NCBI GenBank assembly: GCA_017469785.1
Contig: JAFUFU010000024.1
Location: 1 to 62,629 of the forward strand
Source of the DNA: Treponema sp.
Lineage (GTDB): Bacteria > Spirochaetota > Spirochaetia > Treponematales > Treponemataceae
Direction of reading: 5' to 3'
DNA: 62,629 nt
Under the pieces are notes generated by a model. The model was not told the origin of the DNA and ran no database searches. It was given only the letters and a program-made list of their open reading frames with translations. Numbering within the stretch: the stretch's first letter is position 1; each line of letters begins with the position of its first letter. Shown here piece by piece: positions 37,301 to 47,665 of this stretch. The position numbers and the translations under genes are program-made.

Positions 37301-38687
37301 GTGTCAGAGGAACGTGAATAGCCATCTGGTCACCGTCGAAGTCGGCGTTGAAAGCCTTACAAGCGAGTGGGTGAAGTTTGAGGGCTTTTCCTTCAACGAG
37401 GACAGGCTCGAATGCCTGAATACCCAAGCGGTGCAAAGTAGGAGCACGGTTAAGCATAACAGGATGCTCGCGAACTACTTCGTCAAGGATTGCGTAAACC
37501 TCAGGAGCTTCCTGCTCAACGAGGAGTTTTGCCTTTTTGATATTGAAGACAACATCTTTATCCACAAGCTTTTTCATGATGAAAGGCTTGAATAGCTCAA
37601 GAGCCATTTTAGTCGGAAGACCACACTGCCAGAGCTTGAGTTCCGGACCGACGACGATAACCGAACGACCAGAGTAGTCAACACGCTTACCAAGAAGATT
37701 CTGTCGGAATCGTCCCTGCTTACCTTTGAGCATGTCAGAGATTGATTTGAGCGGTCGGTTAGATGCGCCCTTGACAACGCGCTTTCGCTTAGAGTTGTCG
37801 AAGAGAGCGTCAACGGCTTCCTGCAACATTCGTTTTTCGTTTCGGATGATGATATCCGGAGCCGAAAGCTGCATAAGTCTCTTGAGACGGTTGTTTCGGT
37901 TGATGACTCGGCGATACAAGTCGTTCAAGTCAGAAGTTGCGAAGCGGCCGCCGTCAAGCTGAACCATAGGACGCAAATCCGGCGGAATAACCGGGATAAC
38001 ATCGAGAATCATCCATGAAGCCTTGTTGCCTGAAGAGCGGAAGTCCTCAACAATCTGAATGCGTTTGAGCAAACGTTTATCAGATTTTGCGCCTTTTTCA
38101 AGCATTTTAGCATGGAGCTCAGCATACAACTCATCAAGATTCAAGTTTTCGAGCAAGGTCTTTACAGCTTCAGCGCCCATACCGGCTGTGAATGACTGAC
38201 CATATCGGTCTTCTGCTTCCATGTACTCGTCTTCTGAGAGGAGCTGAAGTTTTTTGAGGTCAGTGTCGCCTGGATCAATTACGATATATTTTTCATAATA
38301 GAGAACTGAGCGAAGTGCTGCGACCTGCAAGTCAAGCAAGAGCCCCATTCGGCTTGGAACCGAGCGATAATACCAGATGTGGCTTACCGGAGCCGCAAGC
38401 TCAATGTGACCCGTACGCTCACGTCGGACTTTAAAGTGTGTGACCTCAACGCCACAGCGGTCGCAAATTACGCCCTTGTATCGGATAGACTTGAATTTAC
38501 CGCAATAGCATTCCCATTCCTTTGTGGTACCGAAAATACGCTCACAGAAAAGACCGTCTTTCTCCGGTCGGAGAGTACGATAGTTGATTGTTTCCGGCTT
38601 TTTTACTTCACCGTAAGACCATGCACGGATATTGTCCGGCGAGGCCAATTTTATTTTAATTGAGTCAAAATCCTGAATATCACGCAT
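34311..38687 (-). CDS. rpoC: RNA polymerase beta' subunit
   Basis: Predicted 1458 residues. N-terminal zinc site [20 protein letters not shown], the catalytic Mg2+ loop [15 protein letters not shown], trigger-loop region, and the second zinc site [16 protein letters not shown] 38687 ([17 protein letters not shown]) follows GGAGAATGAGG; two earlier in-frame starts lie inside rpoB too close to the ribosome site. It overlaps rpoB by 8 bp. Confidence 0.98.
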   Translation of the reverse strand: MRDIQDFDSIKIKLASPDNIRAWSYGEVKKPETINYRTLRPEKDGLFCERIFGTTKEWECYCGKFKSIRYKGVICDRCGVEVTHFKVRRERTGHIELAAPVSHIWYYRSVPSRMGLLLDLQVAALRSVLYYEKYIVIDPGDTDLKKLQLLSEDEYMEAEDRYGQSFTAGMGAEAVKTLLENLNLDELYAELHAKMLEKGAKSDKRLLKRIQIVEDFRSSGNKASWMILDVIPVIPPDLRPMVQLDGGRFATSDLNDLYRRVINRNNRLKRLMQLSAPDIIIRNEKRMLQEAVDALFDNSKRKRVVKGASNRPLKSISDMLKGKQGRFRQNLLGKRVDYSGRSVIVVGPELKLWQCGLPTKMALELFKPFIMKKLVDKDVVFNIKKAKLLVEQEAPEVYAILDEVVREHPVMLNRAPTLHRLGIQAFEPVLVEGKALKLHPLACKAFNADFDGDQMAIHVPLTQAAQMECWTLMLSARNLLDPANGNPIVLPSQDMVLGIYYMTSIKPLKYDADGNPIIKRFSSADEAIMSAESRVAIADRFDKLNVDGKDEDVKNNFIEWQALITVPAPKDSFVPGEFKKGDLIKTSAGRIRFNAEMPEEVGFINPHITDADFAKKVTTGMGDKDLKKMIATVYQEKGPWVTIKMLDAIKDVGYKNATFFGSTLSMDDIIIPEEKKNMVDEANKIVEGIVGQYSRGTITAEERYNKVTDVWQQTNEKLTDIMMEQFKADKDGFNTIYMMADSGARGSKKQISQLAAMRGLMAKPNGDIIELPVRSNFKEGLSVIEYFISSNGARKGLTDTALKTADAGYMTRRLVDVAQDVVVNEEDCGTINGIDYTAIKSGDEIKTPLSTRIAGHFTIERVIHPVTGELLCDVNEYITDELAKKIEEAGVEKVKLRTVLTCEAEHGVCVKCYGKNLARNKLVEIGEAVGVIAAQSIGQPGTQLTMRTFHVGGTASKATEDNRIVLKYPVIVGKITGTNVPTDDGNMLFTRKGSMMVTRIIDSFKIGKNVLAENVENGKRILKGNPLTAGKNPLLAKENGRISILGDTLYLVGNEQKVDISNGSTVIVKEGDIIEAGKVLGTFDPSKEPIIAEVSGYVHFEDIILGSTLVEKVLDNGNIERHISDLHLDVKQPRILITDEAGNELGSYFLPADAVLDVEDKQQVKAGDTLARLPVAAAKTNDITGGLPRVSELFEARKPKVPCVLSQIGGVVKFNGITKGKRVVIVEDAYGKTYEHLVPMTRRMLVRDGDIVEAGEQLCDGAPSAHDILAILGENALMNYLMEEIQSVYSAQGVAIDDKHIGVIVRQMLRKVEVVSVGDTRFIFGQQVDKYHFHEENKRVISEGGQPAVARPMFQGITKAALATDSFISASSFQETTRVLTNAAISGSTDTLHGLKENVIIGHMIPAGTGIRDYRDVKLFDSSERDLDVQMEEILQRRQEEAREMAFANSIIEAPIEE

Positions 38688-41600
38688 CCTCATTCTCCTT
38701 GTCGAAACCAGAATTTGCCTTGTCAATCAATTCCTGGTCGCGTTCGGTAAGAGCAATTCGTTTGCCCTTTGCGTCATAAATTGTGAAGTCCAAAGCAAGT
38801 CCTCGCAATTCCTGAACCATAACATTGAATGATTCCGGAACGCCAGCCGGGGCAGCCGGGTCCCCCTTTACGATTGACTCGTAAATCTTTGAACGACCGT
38901 TCATATCGTCTGACTTGATCGTCATCATTTCCTGCAAGGTGTTTGCAGCGCCGTAAGCTTCAAGAGCCCAAACTTCCATCTCACCGAGACGCTGGCCACC
39001 AAACTGAGCTTTACCACCCAAAGGCTGCTGTGTAACGAGAGAGTAAGGACCGGTTGAACGAGCGTGCATTTTGTCATCAACCAAGTGGTGCAATTTAAGA
39101 TAGTAGATTACGCCGACAAAAATCGGATTGACAAACGGCTCGCCTGTGCGTCCGTCACGGACAACCTGCTTACAGTCTGGTGAAAGACCAGCTTCCTTGA
39201 GTTTTTCTGCAATCATTTCCTGACTAGGAGTCTGGAATGCAGGGCACTCAAAATACTGATTGAGGTAGCGGCCAGCGATACCAAGCTCAGATTCCATAAT
39301 CTGACCGATGTTCATTCGCGAAGGAACACCGAGCGGGTTCAAACAAACATCGAGAGGAGTTCCGTCCTCCAAATATGGCATGTCTTCTTCCGGCAAGATT
39401 CGTGCGACGACACCCTTGTTTCCGTGTCGACCAGCCATTTTGTCGCCTTCGCGAAGCTTTCGCTTGTTGGCGATAAGGACTTTAACGACTTCGTCAACGC
39501 CTGGGTTCAAATCATCGCCTTCGCTTCTCTTCAATCGCTGAACATCGATTACAACGCCCTCAACACCATGAGGAACGCGGAGTGAAGAATCGCGGACTTC
39601 CTTAGCCTTCTCACCGAAGATTGAATTCAAGAGTTTGAACTCAGGAGTCGTCTCAGTTTCTGACTTCGGAGTTGTTTTACCGACAAGAATGTCACCAGAG
39701 CGGACTTTTGCACCGACGCGGATGATACCTTCAGCATCGAGATTATCCAAAGTTTTTTCAGCGGTGTTAGGAACATCACGTGTGATTTTTTCAGGTCCGA
39801 GTTTAGTCTCACGGATTTCAACCTGGAATTCTTTGATATGGATAGAAGTGTACATATCTTCTTTAACTACGCGGCGACTGATAAGAACAGCATCCTCATA
39901 GTTGTATCCATTCCAAGGTACGAATCCGACCAGCAAGTTGCGGCCGAGAGAAAGCTCACCGTTGAAAGTTGCAGGCCCATCGGCAAGGACGGCGCCTTTT
40001 TTGACTTTTTCGCCACACTGAACCGTCGGACGCTGATGATAACATGTATCTTGGTTTGTTCGCTGATATTTGAGCAATGGATATTCATCAATAAGACCAT
40101 CTTCATCGCGCTTAACTTTCAGCAAATCACTTGTTACCCATATGACTTCACCATCATGTTTTGCTTTAATCAAAACACCTGAGTCATAGGCAGCTCGTTG
40201 CTCCATACCAGTTCCAACATAAGGTGGCTCCGGGAAGAGAAGAGGAACGCCCTGTCGCTGCATGTTACAGCCCATGAGAGCACGGTTAGCGTCATCGTGC
40301 TCCAAGAACGGAACGAGAGAAGCAGAAACTGATATAACCTGTCGCGGAGAAACATCCATATATTGAATGTCCTTTGCTGCACGGGTTGTGTAGTCGCCCT
40401 GATGACGGACAGAAACCATAGTTTCAGGACCGTTTGCGAAAGAACCGTCTTCTTTCATGCCTTCTGCGACCTGACCGATATAGTAGCGGTCTTCGTCCAT
40501 TGCAGAAAGGTATTCAACTTTGTCGGTTGCCTTTCCGTTCTCAACCTTGCGGTATGGGGTCTCAAGGAATCCGTAATCGTTGATTTTTGTGTAAATAGCC
40601 AAAGAAACGATAAGACCGATGTTCGGACCTTCAGGAGTCTCAATCGGACACATTCGTCCGTAGTGAGTGTAGTGTACATCACGAACTTCGAAGCCTGCGC
40701 GGTCTCGTGAAAGGCCTCCCGGTCCCAAAGCGTTAAGTCGTCGTTTGTGAGTAAGCTCAGCCAGCGGATTAACCTGATCCATGAACTGAGAGAGCTGTGA
40801 AGAACCGAAGAATTCTTTGATTGCGGCCACGATTGGCTTAATAGAAATCAAATCCTGCGGCTTCATTGTCTCAGTTTCTTTGAGACTCATGCGCTCTTTT
40901 GCAATTCTCTCCATGCGGCTGAACGCGGTTTTGAGCTGGTTAGTCATCAACTCGCCGACAGAACGGATTCGACGATTACCTAAATGGTCGATATCGTCAA
41001 CTTTTTCGTTTCCGTTGTAGACATTGATGAGGTGTTTCATCGTCTGGATGATATCATCTTTTACGAGAGTAAAATCCTCATACGGGGTCTCGTAATTGAA
41101 CTTTTTGTTGAGCTTGTAGCGACCAACACGACCCAAATCATAGCGACGAATTGAGAAGAACATTGAAGTCAAATCTTTTTCCGCGTTCTCCACAGTCATC
41201 GGCTCGCCTGGCATAAGAACAGCATAGACAGCAGAGAGAGCGTCTTCTTTTGTAGGCTCCTCATTCTCTGCGCCCTCTTTTGTGTATTTGATATCCTCTC
41301 GCTCGAAACAGTTGATAATCATCTCGCTGTCGAGAGAAGGATTTTCCTCGTCCTTGTCATCCGGATTTTTGCGGGCATCAAATTTAATTACGCAAATTTC
41401 CTTGATATTCTGAGCGAGTAAATCATCGATGTCGTGAGGATGGAGTTTTGTTCCCGCACGGAAAAGTTTCTTTTCTTCATCACCATCTTTTACGACTACT
41501 GCTGAAGCAAGAACTTTGTCCACGAGAGAGTCTTTTGAATTCTCATCTACTGCGACACTCTCAGTCTGATAGAAACAACGGATAATTTCTTCACGAGAAG

Positions 41601-42225
41601 AATAACCCAAAGCGCGCAAGAAAATAGTACCGAGAATCTTCTTTTTTCGGTCAATTTTTGCGTAAATAAGCTCTTTTTTCTGATCGATTTCAAATTCAAG
41701 CCAAGAGCCACGATACGGAATGATTCGGCTTGACCAAACACCCTTCTCGTGGTTAAAAATTACGCCAGGCGAACGGTGAATCTGGGAAACGACGACACGC
41801 TCAGCACCATTGATGATGAACGTACCTCGGTCTGTCATGAGCGGAATATCGCCCATATAAATATCTTTCTGCAAGATTGCGCCTGACTTGAGGAAGTTGA
41901 GGTTGATTCTTGCCTTGAGAGGAACAGCATAAGTCTGTCCTTTCTGTTTGCATTCAAGTTCAGAGAATTTGATGTTCTCTTCATCGAGCTCATAGAACTC
42001 ATATTCGAGAGTCATCTCACCATCGGGGCTTTCAATCGGGAATGTAGAAGTAAATGCTTCCTGCAAGCCTTCGTTGAGCAATGGTTCTTTTCGGTCTAAT
42101 CTGTCTTTCTGAAGGAAGGTTTCGTAAGACGATGTCTGGATGTCGATGAGGTTTGGAATTTCCATGAAGTTATGGATATCCCTACCATAATACTGACGGT
42201 TGATTGTTCTGCTCTTCGCGAACAT
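38680..42225 (-). CDS. rpoB: RNA polymerase beta subunit
   Basis: Predicted 1181 residues. The rifampicin region reads [20 protein letters not shown] then [19 protein letters not shown]. The residue equal to E. coli Ser531 is Asn498 (codon AAC at 40732-40734) and the one equal to Asn518 is Val. Asn at that position is known from naturally rifampicin-resistant Treponema and Borrelia. Downstream are the usual RHGNKGV catalytic-region and C-terminal clamp motifs. A 281-bp spacer with an attenuator-like hairpin separates it from rplL. Confidence 0.98.
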   Translation of the reverse strand: MFAKSRTINRQYYGRDIHNFMEIPNLIDIQTSSYETFLQKDRLDRKEPLLNEGLQEAFTSTFPIESPDGEMTLEYEFYELDEENIKFSELECKQKGQTYAVPLKARINLNFLKSGAILQKDIYMGDIPLMTDRGTFIINGAERVVVSQIHRSPGVIFNHEKGVWSSRIIPYRGSWLEFEIDQKKELIYAKIDRKKKILGTIFLRALGYSSREEIIRCFYQTESVAVDENSKDSLVDKVLASAVVVKDGDEEKKLFRAGTKLHPHDIDDLLAQNIKEICVIKFDARKNPDDKDEENPSLDSEMIINCFEREDIKYTKEGAENEEPTKEDALSAVYAVLMPGEPMTVENAEKDLTSMFFSIRRYDLGRVGRYKLNKKFNYETPYEDFTLVKDDIIQTMKHLINVYNGNEKVDDIDHLGNRRIRSVGELMTNQLKTAFSRMERIAKERMSLKETETMKPQDLISIKPIVAAIKEFFGSSQLSQFMDQVNPLAELTHKRRLNALGPGGLSRDRAGFEVRDVHYTHYGRMCPIETPEGPNIGLIVSLAIYTKINDYGFLETPYRKVENGKATDKVEYLSAMDEDRYYIGQVAEGMKEDGSFANGPETMVSVRHQGDYTTRAAKDIQYMDVSPRQVISVSASLVPFLEHDDANRALMGCNMQRQGVPLLFPEPPYVGTGMEQRAAYDSGVLIKAKHDGEVIWVTSDLLKVKRDEDGLIDEYPLLKYQRTNQDTCYHQRPTVQCGEKVKKGAVLADGPATFNGELSLGRNLLVGFVPWNGYNYEDAVLISRRVVKEDMYTSIHIKEFQVEIRETKLGPEKITRDVPNTAEKTLDNLDAEGIIRVGAKVRSGDILVGKTTPKSETETTPEFKLLNSIFGEKAKEVRDSSLRVPHGVEGVVIDVQRLKRSEGDDLNPGVDEVVKVLIANKRKLREGDKMAGRHGNKGVVARILPEEDMPYLEDGTPLDVCLNPLGVPSRMNIGQIMESELGIAGRYLNQYFECPAFQTPSQEMIAEKLKEAGLSPDCKQVVRDGRTGEPFVNPIFVGVIYYLKLHHLVDDKMHARSTGPYSLVTQQPLGGKAQFGGQRLGEMEVWALEAYGAANTLQEMMTIKSDDMNGRSKIYESIVKGDPAAPAGVPESFNVMVQELRGLALDFTIYDAKGKRIALTERDQELIDKANSGFDKENEDA

Positions 42226-42402
42226 TCAGTCACTCCTAGAGGGAAATTGCTTCATCCGTCTGCTACATCACAATATTTATCTGTATGACATACAAGAAAA
42301 CAAGGACAGCACAGAAACAGAAAAGCGATTTGTCAGAAACTTTTCTGATATAAAAACACATCACCAGGCGGCAATGTCTGTTACATAAATAAACGCATAA
42401 AA

Positions 42403-42439
42403 GCTTATGTGCTAAAGAAAACAAACCTTGCACATAAGC
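42403..42439 (-). terminator. Attenuator-like hairpin between rplL and rpoB
   Basis: Minus strand GCTTATGTGC-N17-GCACATAAGC, a perfect 10-bp stem followed by TTTT. In this position many bacteria use a partial terminator to lower rpoBC expression relative to L10-L7/L12. Confidence 0.7.
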
Positions 42440-42506
42440 CTTATCGGGGTCGGAAAACTTATAGCTTTCCATTATAAAGATTTTCAGCTATACAGCCAAA
42501 TCTTCA

Positions 42507-42887
42507 TTATTTCTTAGAAGCCTTACCACCAGCCTCTTCGATTTTCTTGATGAGCTCGTCAGCGTCAGCCTTAGAGACACCCTCTTTGAGTACTTTTGGA
42601 GCACCTTCAACGAGAGCTTTTGCTTCACCCAAGCCGAGACCTGTAGCTTCGCGAACTGCCTTGATAACAGGAATCTTTTTGGCTGCATCGAATGACTCGA
42701 GCGTAACAGTGAATTCATCCTGCTCTTCAGCTGCTGCACCACCAGCTGCTGCTCCAGGAGCTGCGGCAACTGCTACTGCTGCTGTAACGCCGAATTTTTC
42801 TTCCATTGCTTTAACAAGTTCTGAAGCTTCGAGAACTGTCATTGAAGCGATTGCATCAAGAATCTGATCATTTGTGAGAGCTGCCAT
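42507..42887 (-). CDS. rplL: 50S ribosomal protein L7/L12
   Basis: Predicted 126 residues: N-terminal dimer domain, an Ala/Gly hinge ([16 protein letters not shown]) and the factor-binding C-domain [20 protein letters not shown]. It forms the ribosomal stalk. Upstream, GTTCAATC/GATTGAAC (42911-42931) makes a hairpin in a 193-bp spacer after rplJ. Confidence 0.98.
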   Translation of the reverse strand: MAALTNDQILDAIASMTVLEASELVKAMEEKFGVTAAVAVAAAPGAAAGGAAAEEQDEFTVTLESFDAAKKIPVIKAVREATGLGLGEAKALVEGAPKVLKEGVSKADADELIKKIEEAGGKASKK

Positions 42888-43080
42888 ATTATCTTCTCCT
42901 AAATAGGCATGTTCAATCTTTTTGATTGAACGGGTTTTTATTTTGCGGGCAAATCAAACTGAAATGCGTATTCCGCAAATTGCGGGAACAAAAAGCTCAG
43001 GGCTAAAGTTCCCAAAATATTTGTTGCAGAGACAGTCGACAGCAAATGAAGCCTGACTCTGCCCCAGCTAAAGGGCTGTA

Positions 43081-43596
43081 TTAGTTTGCACCTTCTGCTG
43101 ATTTTTTATCAACATACGCCTGCAAAGTAGCAGCGAGCTTCTGTACAGGACCATTGATTGTAGACATGAGCATTGCGATAAGCTGTTTTTTGCCCGGAAC
43201 TTTTGAATAAGCTTCGATTTTAGCCTGATCGTAAATCTCATTGCCGATATAACCACCCTTGATAACAAGAGCCTGATTATCTTTTGCAAAATCGAAAAGG
43301 ACTTTTGCAGCCTCGTTGCTGTCTTCTTTTGCCATAACAACCGCTGTCGGGCCTTTGAGATAGTCGGCAACATTTTCGATTTTGAGTTCTTCAAAAGCAA
43401 CTTTTGCGAAATTGTTTTTGACGACTTTAAGAGGAGCTTCATGCTCACGAAGTTTGTTTCGGAGAGCTGTAATCTGCTCAACAGTCAAACCACGATACTC
43501 AGTGAAGATAAAGTCATTATATTCAGCAAAAACTTTTTTTGTTTCTTCGATAGCCTGAGTTTTTGCAGGCTGGACAGATTTTGCCAAGATAGCCAT
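43081..43596 (-). CDS. rplJ: 50S ribosomal protein L10
   Basis: Predicted 171 residues: NDFIFTEYRGLTVEQITALR, VVKNNFAKVAFEE, and the C-terminal helix that holds L7/L12 dimers. It follows rplA by 3 bp, without the long L10 leader seen in E. coli. Confidence 0.97.
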   Translation of the reverse strand: MAILAKSVQPAKTQAIEETKKVFAEYNDFIFTEYRGLTVEQITALRNKLREHEAPLKVVKNNFAKVAFEELKIENVADYLKGPTAVVMAKEDSNEAAKVLFDFAKDNQALVIKGGYIGNEIYDQAKIEAYSKVPGKKQLIAMLMSTINGPVQKLAATLQAYVDKKSAEGAN

Positions 43597-43599
43597 AAA

Positions 43600-44280
43600 T
43601 TATGCCTCCTCCTTAACATCTACCCAAACACCAGGTCCCATTGAAGAGCTTACTGATACAGAGCGAACGAAATCAGCCTTAGCATCTACAGGCTTTTTGC
43701 GATCCAATTCAGCAAGGAGAGTTTTTACGTTCTCTGCAACTTTTGCAGAATCCATAGAAACCTTACCAACAGCAATATGGATAATACCTGTTTTGTCTGC
43801 ACGGAATTCTGTACGACCCTTTTTGAGTTCGTTGATTGCAGAAACGATATCGTTTGTAACAGTGCCAGTCTTTGGGTTCGGCATAAGACCTTTGCGGCCC
43901 AAAACCATACCAAGACGACCAACATCTTTCATCATGTCAGGGGTTGCAACTGCGATATCGAAATCAAGCCAGCCACCCTTAACTTTATCGATATATTCTG
44001 CCGCGCCAGCATAAGCAGCACCAGCGTCAAGAGCTTCTTTTACGCGCTCTTCAGAACAGAATACGAGAACCTTCTTTTCTGCAGTGAACTGGTTTGGAAA
44101 AACCAAGGTATCACGAACAGTCTGGCTCTTACCAAGGCGGAGAGCAACATGGAGTTCTACAGTTTCGTCGAATTTTGCGAAGTGAATGTCTTTTACAATC
44201 TGACATGCCTTCTCAACATCGTACGACTGAGTTGCGTCAAACTTTTTGAGGGCATCAGTATATTTCTTACCGTGTTTCAT
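43600..44280 (-). CDS. rplA: 50S ribosomal protein L1
   Basis: Predicted 226 residues: KFDETVELHVALRLGKSQ, FPNQFTAEKKVLVFC and GLMPNPKTGTV match L1, which forms the mobile stalk at the E site and represses its own operon in many bacteria. Its ATG overlaps the rplK stop by one base. Confidence 0.98.
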   Translation of the reverse strand: MKHGKKYTDALKKFDATQSYDVEKACQIVKDIHFAKFDETVELHVALRLGKSQTVRDTLVFPNQFTAEKKVLVFCSEERVKEALDAGAAYAGAAEYIDKVKGGWLDFDIAVATPDMMKDVGRLGMVLGRKGLMPNPKTGTVTNDIVSAINELKKGRTEFRADKTGIIHIAVGKVSMDSAKVAENVKTLLAELDRKKPVDAKADFVRSVSVSSSMGPGVWVDVKEEA

Positions 44281-44714
44281 TAGTTAGCCTCCACTTCTAC
44301 GCCCATTGAGCGAGCTGTTCCAGCGATGATTTTTTTAGCAGCCTCAAGGTCGTTTGCATTAACATCAGGCATCTTTGTCTTTGCAATTTCTTCAAGCTGA
44401 GCCTGTGTAAGTTTGCCAACCTTGTCACGAAGCGGGTTTCCTGAACCCTTCTCAAGCTTAAGCGCTTTCTTGATAAGAACAGCAGCCGGTGGAGTTTTGA
44501 GAACGAAAGTGAATGATTTATCCTGATAAACTGTGATGACAGCCGGGATAACCAAACCTTTTTCCATGTTCTTTGTGCGTTCATTGAACTGCTGACAGAA
44601 CTGTGGAGCTGAAACACCCTTAGGTCCCAAAGCAGGTCCAATCGGCGGAGCAGGAGTTGCAGCTCCAGCTGGTGCTTGAATTTTGAACACTTCAACGATT
44701 TTTTTTGTAGCCAT
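44280..44714 (-). CDS. rplK: 50S ribosomal protein L11
   Basis: Predicted 144 residues: [20 protein letters not shown] with the conserved proline pair of the thiostrepton site, then [20 protein letters not shown]. It forms the GTPase-associated centre with helix 43/44. Confidence 0.98.
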   Translation of the reverse strand: MATKKIVEVFKIQAPAGAATPAPPIGPALGPKGVSAPQFCQQFNERTKNMEKGLVIPAVITVYQDKSFTFVLKTPPAAVLIKKALKLEKGSGNPLRDKVGKLTQAQLEEIAKTKMPDVNANDLEAAKKIIAGTARSMGVEVEAN

Positions 44715-44814
44715 TTTATAGCTCCTTTGTTGGTGGTGAGTAATGCGAGCTCAAGTAAGCAAGCATCCTCTAGCGGAGCGCCTTTGTCCAACGGACCTGC
44801 GCCCCTCCCAAAAT

Positions 44815-44843
44815 AAAAAAGCGCATCAATGAAGATGCAACTT
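44815..44843 (-). terminator. Terminator or attenuator between nusG and rplK
   Basis: Minus strand AAGTTGCATC-TTCATT-GATGCGCTT with a G-U pair, then TTTTTTAT. It lies right after the nusG stop, so it probably limits read-through into the rplK operon. Confidence 0.65.
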
Positions 44844-44851
44844 TTGTTTTG

Positions 44852-45415
44852 CTACTGAATCAATTTTTCAACCTGCGTGATGTCAACTTCAACCGGCGTT
44901 GCCCGACCAAAAATCTGAACCATAACGCGAAGCTTACTCTTGTCTGGATAAATTTCTTCCACTGAGCCACTGAATGAAGCAAACGGCCCTTCGTTAATCT
45001 TAACCTGATCACCGATAGCATAAGCTTGCTTGATTCTGACAGCCTTTTCACCCTTGATATCACCCGACTTCATAAGGATATTGCGCGCTTCGTCAGCAGA
45101 GATAGGACGAGGGCGCTGAGTTGGATTCGTACCTACAAAACCAGTAACACCCTGAATGCCACGGATTGAAGAACAGATAGCCTTCCAACCAATATCAGGC
45201 AAATCCATTTCAAGCATGATGTAACCAGGAAGAAATTTATTTTTACGAGAGCGTTTTTTTCCGTCTTTTATTTCGATAACTTCCTCAACAGGAACCTTGA
45301 CATCAGAAACTACCGAGGAATCAATTTCGCCTTCTTCAATTTTTGTGCGAATCGTACGCTCGATTTTATTTTCGTAACCTGTATAAGTATGAACGATGTA
45401 CCAGCCTTTTGCCAT
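44852..45415 (-). CDS. nusG: Transcription factor NusG
   Basis: Predicted 187 residues: NGN domain from KGWYIVHTYTGYENKIERTI to FLPGYIMLEMDLP, and a C-terminal KOW domain (YAIGDQVKINEGPFASFSG). It links RNA polymerase to Rho or the ribosome. Length is normal, without the insertion seen in some groups. Confidence 0.97.
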   Translation of the reverse strand: MAKGWYIVHTYTGYENKIERTIRTKIEEGEIDSSVVSDVKVPVEEVIEIKDGKKRSRKNKFLPGYIMLEMDLPDIGWKAICSSIRGIQGVTGFVGTNPTQRPRPISADEARNILMKSGDIKGEKAVRIKQAYAIGDQVKINEGPFASFSGSVEEIYPDKSKLRVMVQIFGRATPVEVDITQVEKLIQ

Positions 45416-45424
45416 ACAACGCCC

Positions 45425-45610
45425 CTAAGCCTTAAAAATAAGGCTCATTCCGGCGCTGAACAGAAAATCAAGAGCACCAAGGATAACAGCAATAACGATT
45501 GTAGAAACAAGCACAACTTTTACAGACGAAACAACATCATCCCGAGTAGGCCAGGTAACTTTTTTAAGCTCAACGCCACACTCTTTAAAAAATCCGAAAA
45601 CTTTTGCCAT
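45425..45610 (-). CDS. secE: Protein translocase subunit SecE
   Basis: Predicted 61 residues: the amphipathic helix FFKECGVELKKVTWPTRDDV followed by one membrane helix (VVLVSTIVIAVILGALDFLF). ATG 45610 follows GAGGGTTGTT. Confidence 0.95.
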   Translation of the reverse strand: MAKVFGFFKECGVELKKVTWPTRDDVVSSVKVVLVSTIVIAVILGALDFLFSAGMSLIFKA

Positions 45611-45664
45611 AACAACCCTCAATAAACAAAAAGGCTTTTATACAAAAGCCTCACCTTAAAGTAT

Positions 45665-45737
45665 CAGGCCCGGCAGGACTCGAACCCGCGACACTCGGTT
45701 TTGGAGACCGATGCTCTACCAACTGAACTACAGGCCT
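45665..45737 (-). tRNA. tRNA-Trp (CCA)
   Basis: A 73-nt cloverleaf on the minus strand: acceptor AGGCCTG/CGGGCCT with a G-U pair, D arm GTTC/GAGC, anticodon stem TCGGT/ACCGA around CTCCAAA (anticodon CCA), T arm GCGGG-TTCGAGT-CCTGC, discriminator G. CCA is not encoded. It lies between rpmG and secE. Confidence 0.97.
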
Positions 45738-45800
45738 ATATATAAAGAAAAACACCGTATCCGCCTTACAGCACAAGCGGCATTTTTCTAAATTGCTGAA

Positions 45801-45977
45801 TTATTTTGCTTTTGTTTCTTTATGCAAAATTTCTTTGCGACAGAAGGGGCAATATTTATTTTTCTCAAGCTTACCCTGGATATTCTTGCGGTTTTTTGTA
45901 GTTGTGTAATTCTTGCGTTTGCATTCCGTACACTGAAGAGCAATAATATCAATCGCTGTCTTTTTTTTGCTACCCAT
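45801..45977 (-). CDS. rpmG: 50S ribosomal protein L33, zinc type
   Basis: Predicted 58 residues: [20 protein letters not shown] and [18 protein letters not shown]; four cysteines in two CxxC pairs make this the zinc-binding form. ATG 45977 follows AGGAGAAAT; the longer frame runs into tRNA-Thr and is rejected. Confidence 0.96.
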   Translation of the reverse strand: MGSKKKTAIDIIALQCTECKRKNYTTTKNRKNIQGKLEKNKYCPFCRKEILHKETKAK

Positions 45978-46007
45978 TTTATTTCTCCTAAAATATTTAG
46001 AATTTAT

Positions 46008-46080
46008 AGCTCCCGAGCGGAATCGGACCGCTGACCTCAGCACTACCAATGCTGTGCTCTACCAACTGAGCTACAAGAGC
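46008..46080 (-). tRNA. tRNA-Thr (GGT)
   Basis: A 73-nt cloverleaf on the minus strand: acceptor GCTCTTG/CGGGAGC with two G-U pairs, D arm GCTC/GAGC, anticodon stem CAGCA/TGCTG around TTGGTAG (anticodon GGT), T arm AGCGG-TCCGATT-CCGCT. It is first in the tRNA-Thr, rpmG, tRNA-Trp, secE, nusG transcript. Confidence 0.97.
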
Positions 46081-46100
46081 ACACAAAGATGTGTTCAGAA

Positions 46101-46129
46101 AATATATCTGACATAGAAAAATCTGTCAA
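46101..46129 (-). promoter_or_regulatory. Strong promoter of the tRNA-Thr-rpmG-tRNA-Trp-secE-nusG operon
   Basis: Minus strand: consensus TTGACA (46124-46129), 17-bp spacer, TATATT (46101-46106), with the tRNA beginning about 20 bp downstream. Confidence 0.88.
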
Positions 46130-46290
46130 GAGAATATGCTAAGAAAAACAATAAAAAAGCAAAAAATGTTTGATTCTTTCTATAGTATTTTATTTTTTTT
46201 TATGATAGTCTTCTCGCGTCGGATATAAAAACGAAACTTCTTGCAGCACGACGCCCGCCGATTGCTGCGAAAAAAACAACGAGGCATATG

Positions 46291-47139
46291 ATGAGTATCG
46301 ATGTATTGATTGACAACATCTTGGATTCCTACGAGCGGGATGGCGGCATTAACAAGTCTGGTAACGAAAATTTTCCAAACAGGGAAAACGTAGTTTCTGT
46401 GCTCAGCGACATACAGAGCCTTATTTTTCCCGGTTACAGAACAGCAGAAGAACTTGATTCAGGAAACGTGCGCTACATAACAGGACAGCGTGTCAACCGA
46501 ATCATCGTGCTCCTTACAAAAGAAATTGAAAAGGCTCTTGTATATAAATCAATCCAATACGACGAAAAATCTCAGGTCAGAAACTCACACTGCTTTGAGC
46601 TTGCAGAAAAAACATCTATCGCCCTGATTGAGGCAATTCCTGAAATCCGAAGACTCGCGCGCCTGGATGCCATTGCGGCTTTTAACGGCGATCCTGCGGC
46701 AAAGAGCGGCGATGAGGTAATCGTTTCGTACCCCGGTCTGCAGGCGATAACCGTTTACAGAATCGCGCATTTCCTTCACAAGTGCGGAGTTCCTGTCATC
46801 CCGAGAATTATGAGCGAGCATGTGCATGGAAAGACCGGCATCGACATTCATCCCGGAGCCGAAATCGGCGAAGGATTTTTTATTGATCACGGGACAGGAG
46901 TTGTCATAGGCGAAACAACGATAATCGGGAAAAACGTAAAAATTTATCAGGGCGTCACTCTAGGCGCGCTAAGCGTCAAAAAGTCCTTGAAAAACACAAA
47001 AAGACACCCCACAATTGAAGATGACGTGACAATATACGCAAACGCAACGATTCTTGGAGGCGACACCGTTATCGGCAAGGGGTCTGTAATTGGCGGAAAC
47101 TCATGGATAACAAAATCTGTTTCCAACGCAAAAGAATAA
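46291..47139 (+). CDS. cysE: Serine O-acetyltransferase
   Basis: Predicted 282 residues. An N-terminal helical part is followed by a left-handed beta-helix of hexapeptide repeats: HGKTGIDIHPGAEIGEGFFI with the catalytic histidine region DHGTGVVIGET, then ITLGALS-like repeats. It is the longer, plant/anaerobe-type CysE. It makes O-acetylserine for CysK. Of two adjacent ATG codons, the second at 46291 is better spaced from GAGG. The ten-residue end TKSVSNAKE lacks the isoleucine tail typical of CysK-binding CysE proteins, so a stable complex is doubtful. Confidence 0.93.
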   Translation: MSIDVLIDNILDSYERDGGINKSGNENFPNRENVVSVLSDIQSLIFPGYRTAEELDSGNVRYITGQRVNRIIVLLTKEIEKALVYKSIQYDEKSQVRNSHCFELAEKTSIALIEAIPEIRRLARLDAIAAFNGDPAAKSGDEVIVSYPGLQAITVYRIAHFLHKCGVPVIPRIMSEHVHGKTGIDIHPGAEIGEGFFIDHGTGVVIGETTIIGKNVKIYQGVTLGALSVKKSLKNTKRHPTIEDDVTIYANATILGGDTVIGKGSVIGGNSWITKSVSNAKE

Positions 47140-47147
47140 TTATAAAC

Positions 47148-47242
47148 AAAAAAAACAAGGCATTCCTGAAGTAACACTTTAAGAATGCCTTGCCGTCCAG
47201 CAAGCTGGACATCGGAGAGAGTTTATCAGCTTTTTACAAGCT
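47148..47242 (-). ncRNA. Candidate small RNA (about 95 nt), not recognised
   Basis: A free-standing transcription unit without an open frame. Promoter on the minus strand: TTGACA (47272-47277), 17-bp spacer, TATATT (47249-47254), start near 47242. The RNA begins with the hairpin AGCTT/AAGCT (47228-47242), then a single-stranded GATAAACTCTCTCCGAT, then GTCCAGC/GCTGGAC (47195-47210), and ends with CAAGGCATTC/GAATGCCTTG (47156-47192) plus eight T (47148-47155). The CU-rich loop is complementary to purine-rich ribosome sites. It resembles no known 6S, SRP or tmRNA motif. Confidence 0.75.
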
Positions 47243-47248
47243 GGTTTA

Positions 47249-47277
47249 AATATAATCCATGCAGATAAGATTGTCAA
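47249..47277 (-). promoter_or_regulatory. Consensus promoter of the candidate small RNA
   Basis: Perfect TTGACA, exact 17-bp spacer, TATATT, directed away from the NusG-domain gene and towards the small RNA. There is no minus-strand coding frame ahead of it. Confidence 0.8.
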
Positions 47278-47339
47278 GTTTTTTCCCTAAGAAATCTCAA
47301 TTTTCTCCAAAATCTCCATTAACTCTTCTTTTCAGTTTT

Positions 47340-47654
47340 ATGGATTTTTTCATACTTTTTATCTTCATTGCCGTTACGGTAGCATCATTTATGCTCTTGG
47401 GCAGGACTGGGCCAGCAAAATCCGTGCTTATAATCACCAGCGGCGAAAAAGAATATGCTTTTTCCCTCGCCCAGAACAGATTGCTGGAAATCGACGGAGC
47501 AATCGGAAAATCAGTGATTGAAATTCAAGACGGGCGGGCTTTTTTCAAGGACTCACCCTGCAAAAATAAAATATGCGTACACACCGGCGCAGTCTCAGGC
47601 GAAAACGACTGGGCGGCCTGCCTGCCTAACGATGTTTTCATTCGCGTCGACTAA
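47340..47654 (+). CDS. NusG domain II (NusG_II) family protein
   Basis: Predicted 104 residues: one N-terminal membrane segment (FFILFIFIAVTVASFMLLG) and an exported beta-rich domain with SGEKEYAFSLAQNRLLEIDG and FKDSPCKNKICVHTGAVS, the C-x4-C-x-H arrangement typical of this family of unknown role. Starts are uncertain: ATG 47340 sits next to the membrane segment, while ATG 47259 lies inside the promoter of the opposing small RNA; neither has a clear ribosome site. It is 11 bp before radA, so both are probably one transcript. Confidence 0.78.
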   Translation: MDFFILFIFIAVTVASFMLLGRTGPAKSVLIITSGEKEYAFSLAQNRLLEIDGAIGKSVIEIQDGRAFFKDSPCKNKICVHTGAVSGENDWAACLPNDVFIRVD

Positions 47655-47665
47655 ATGGAGAATAT

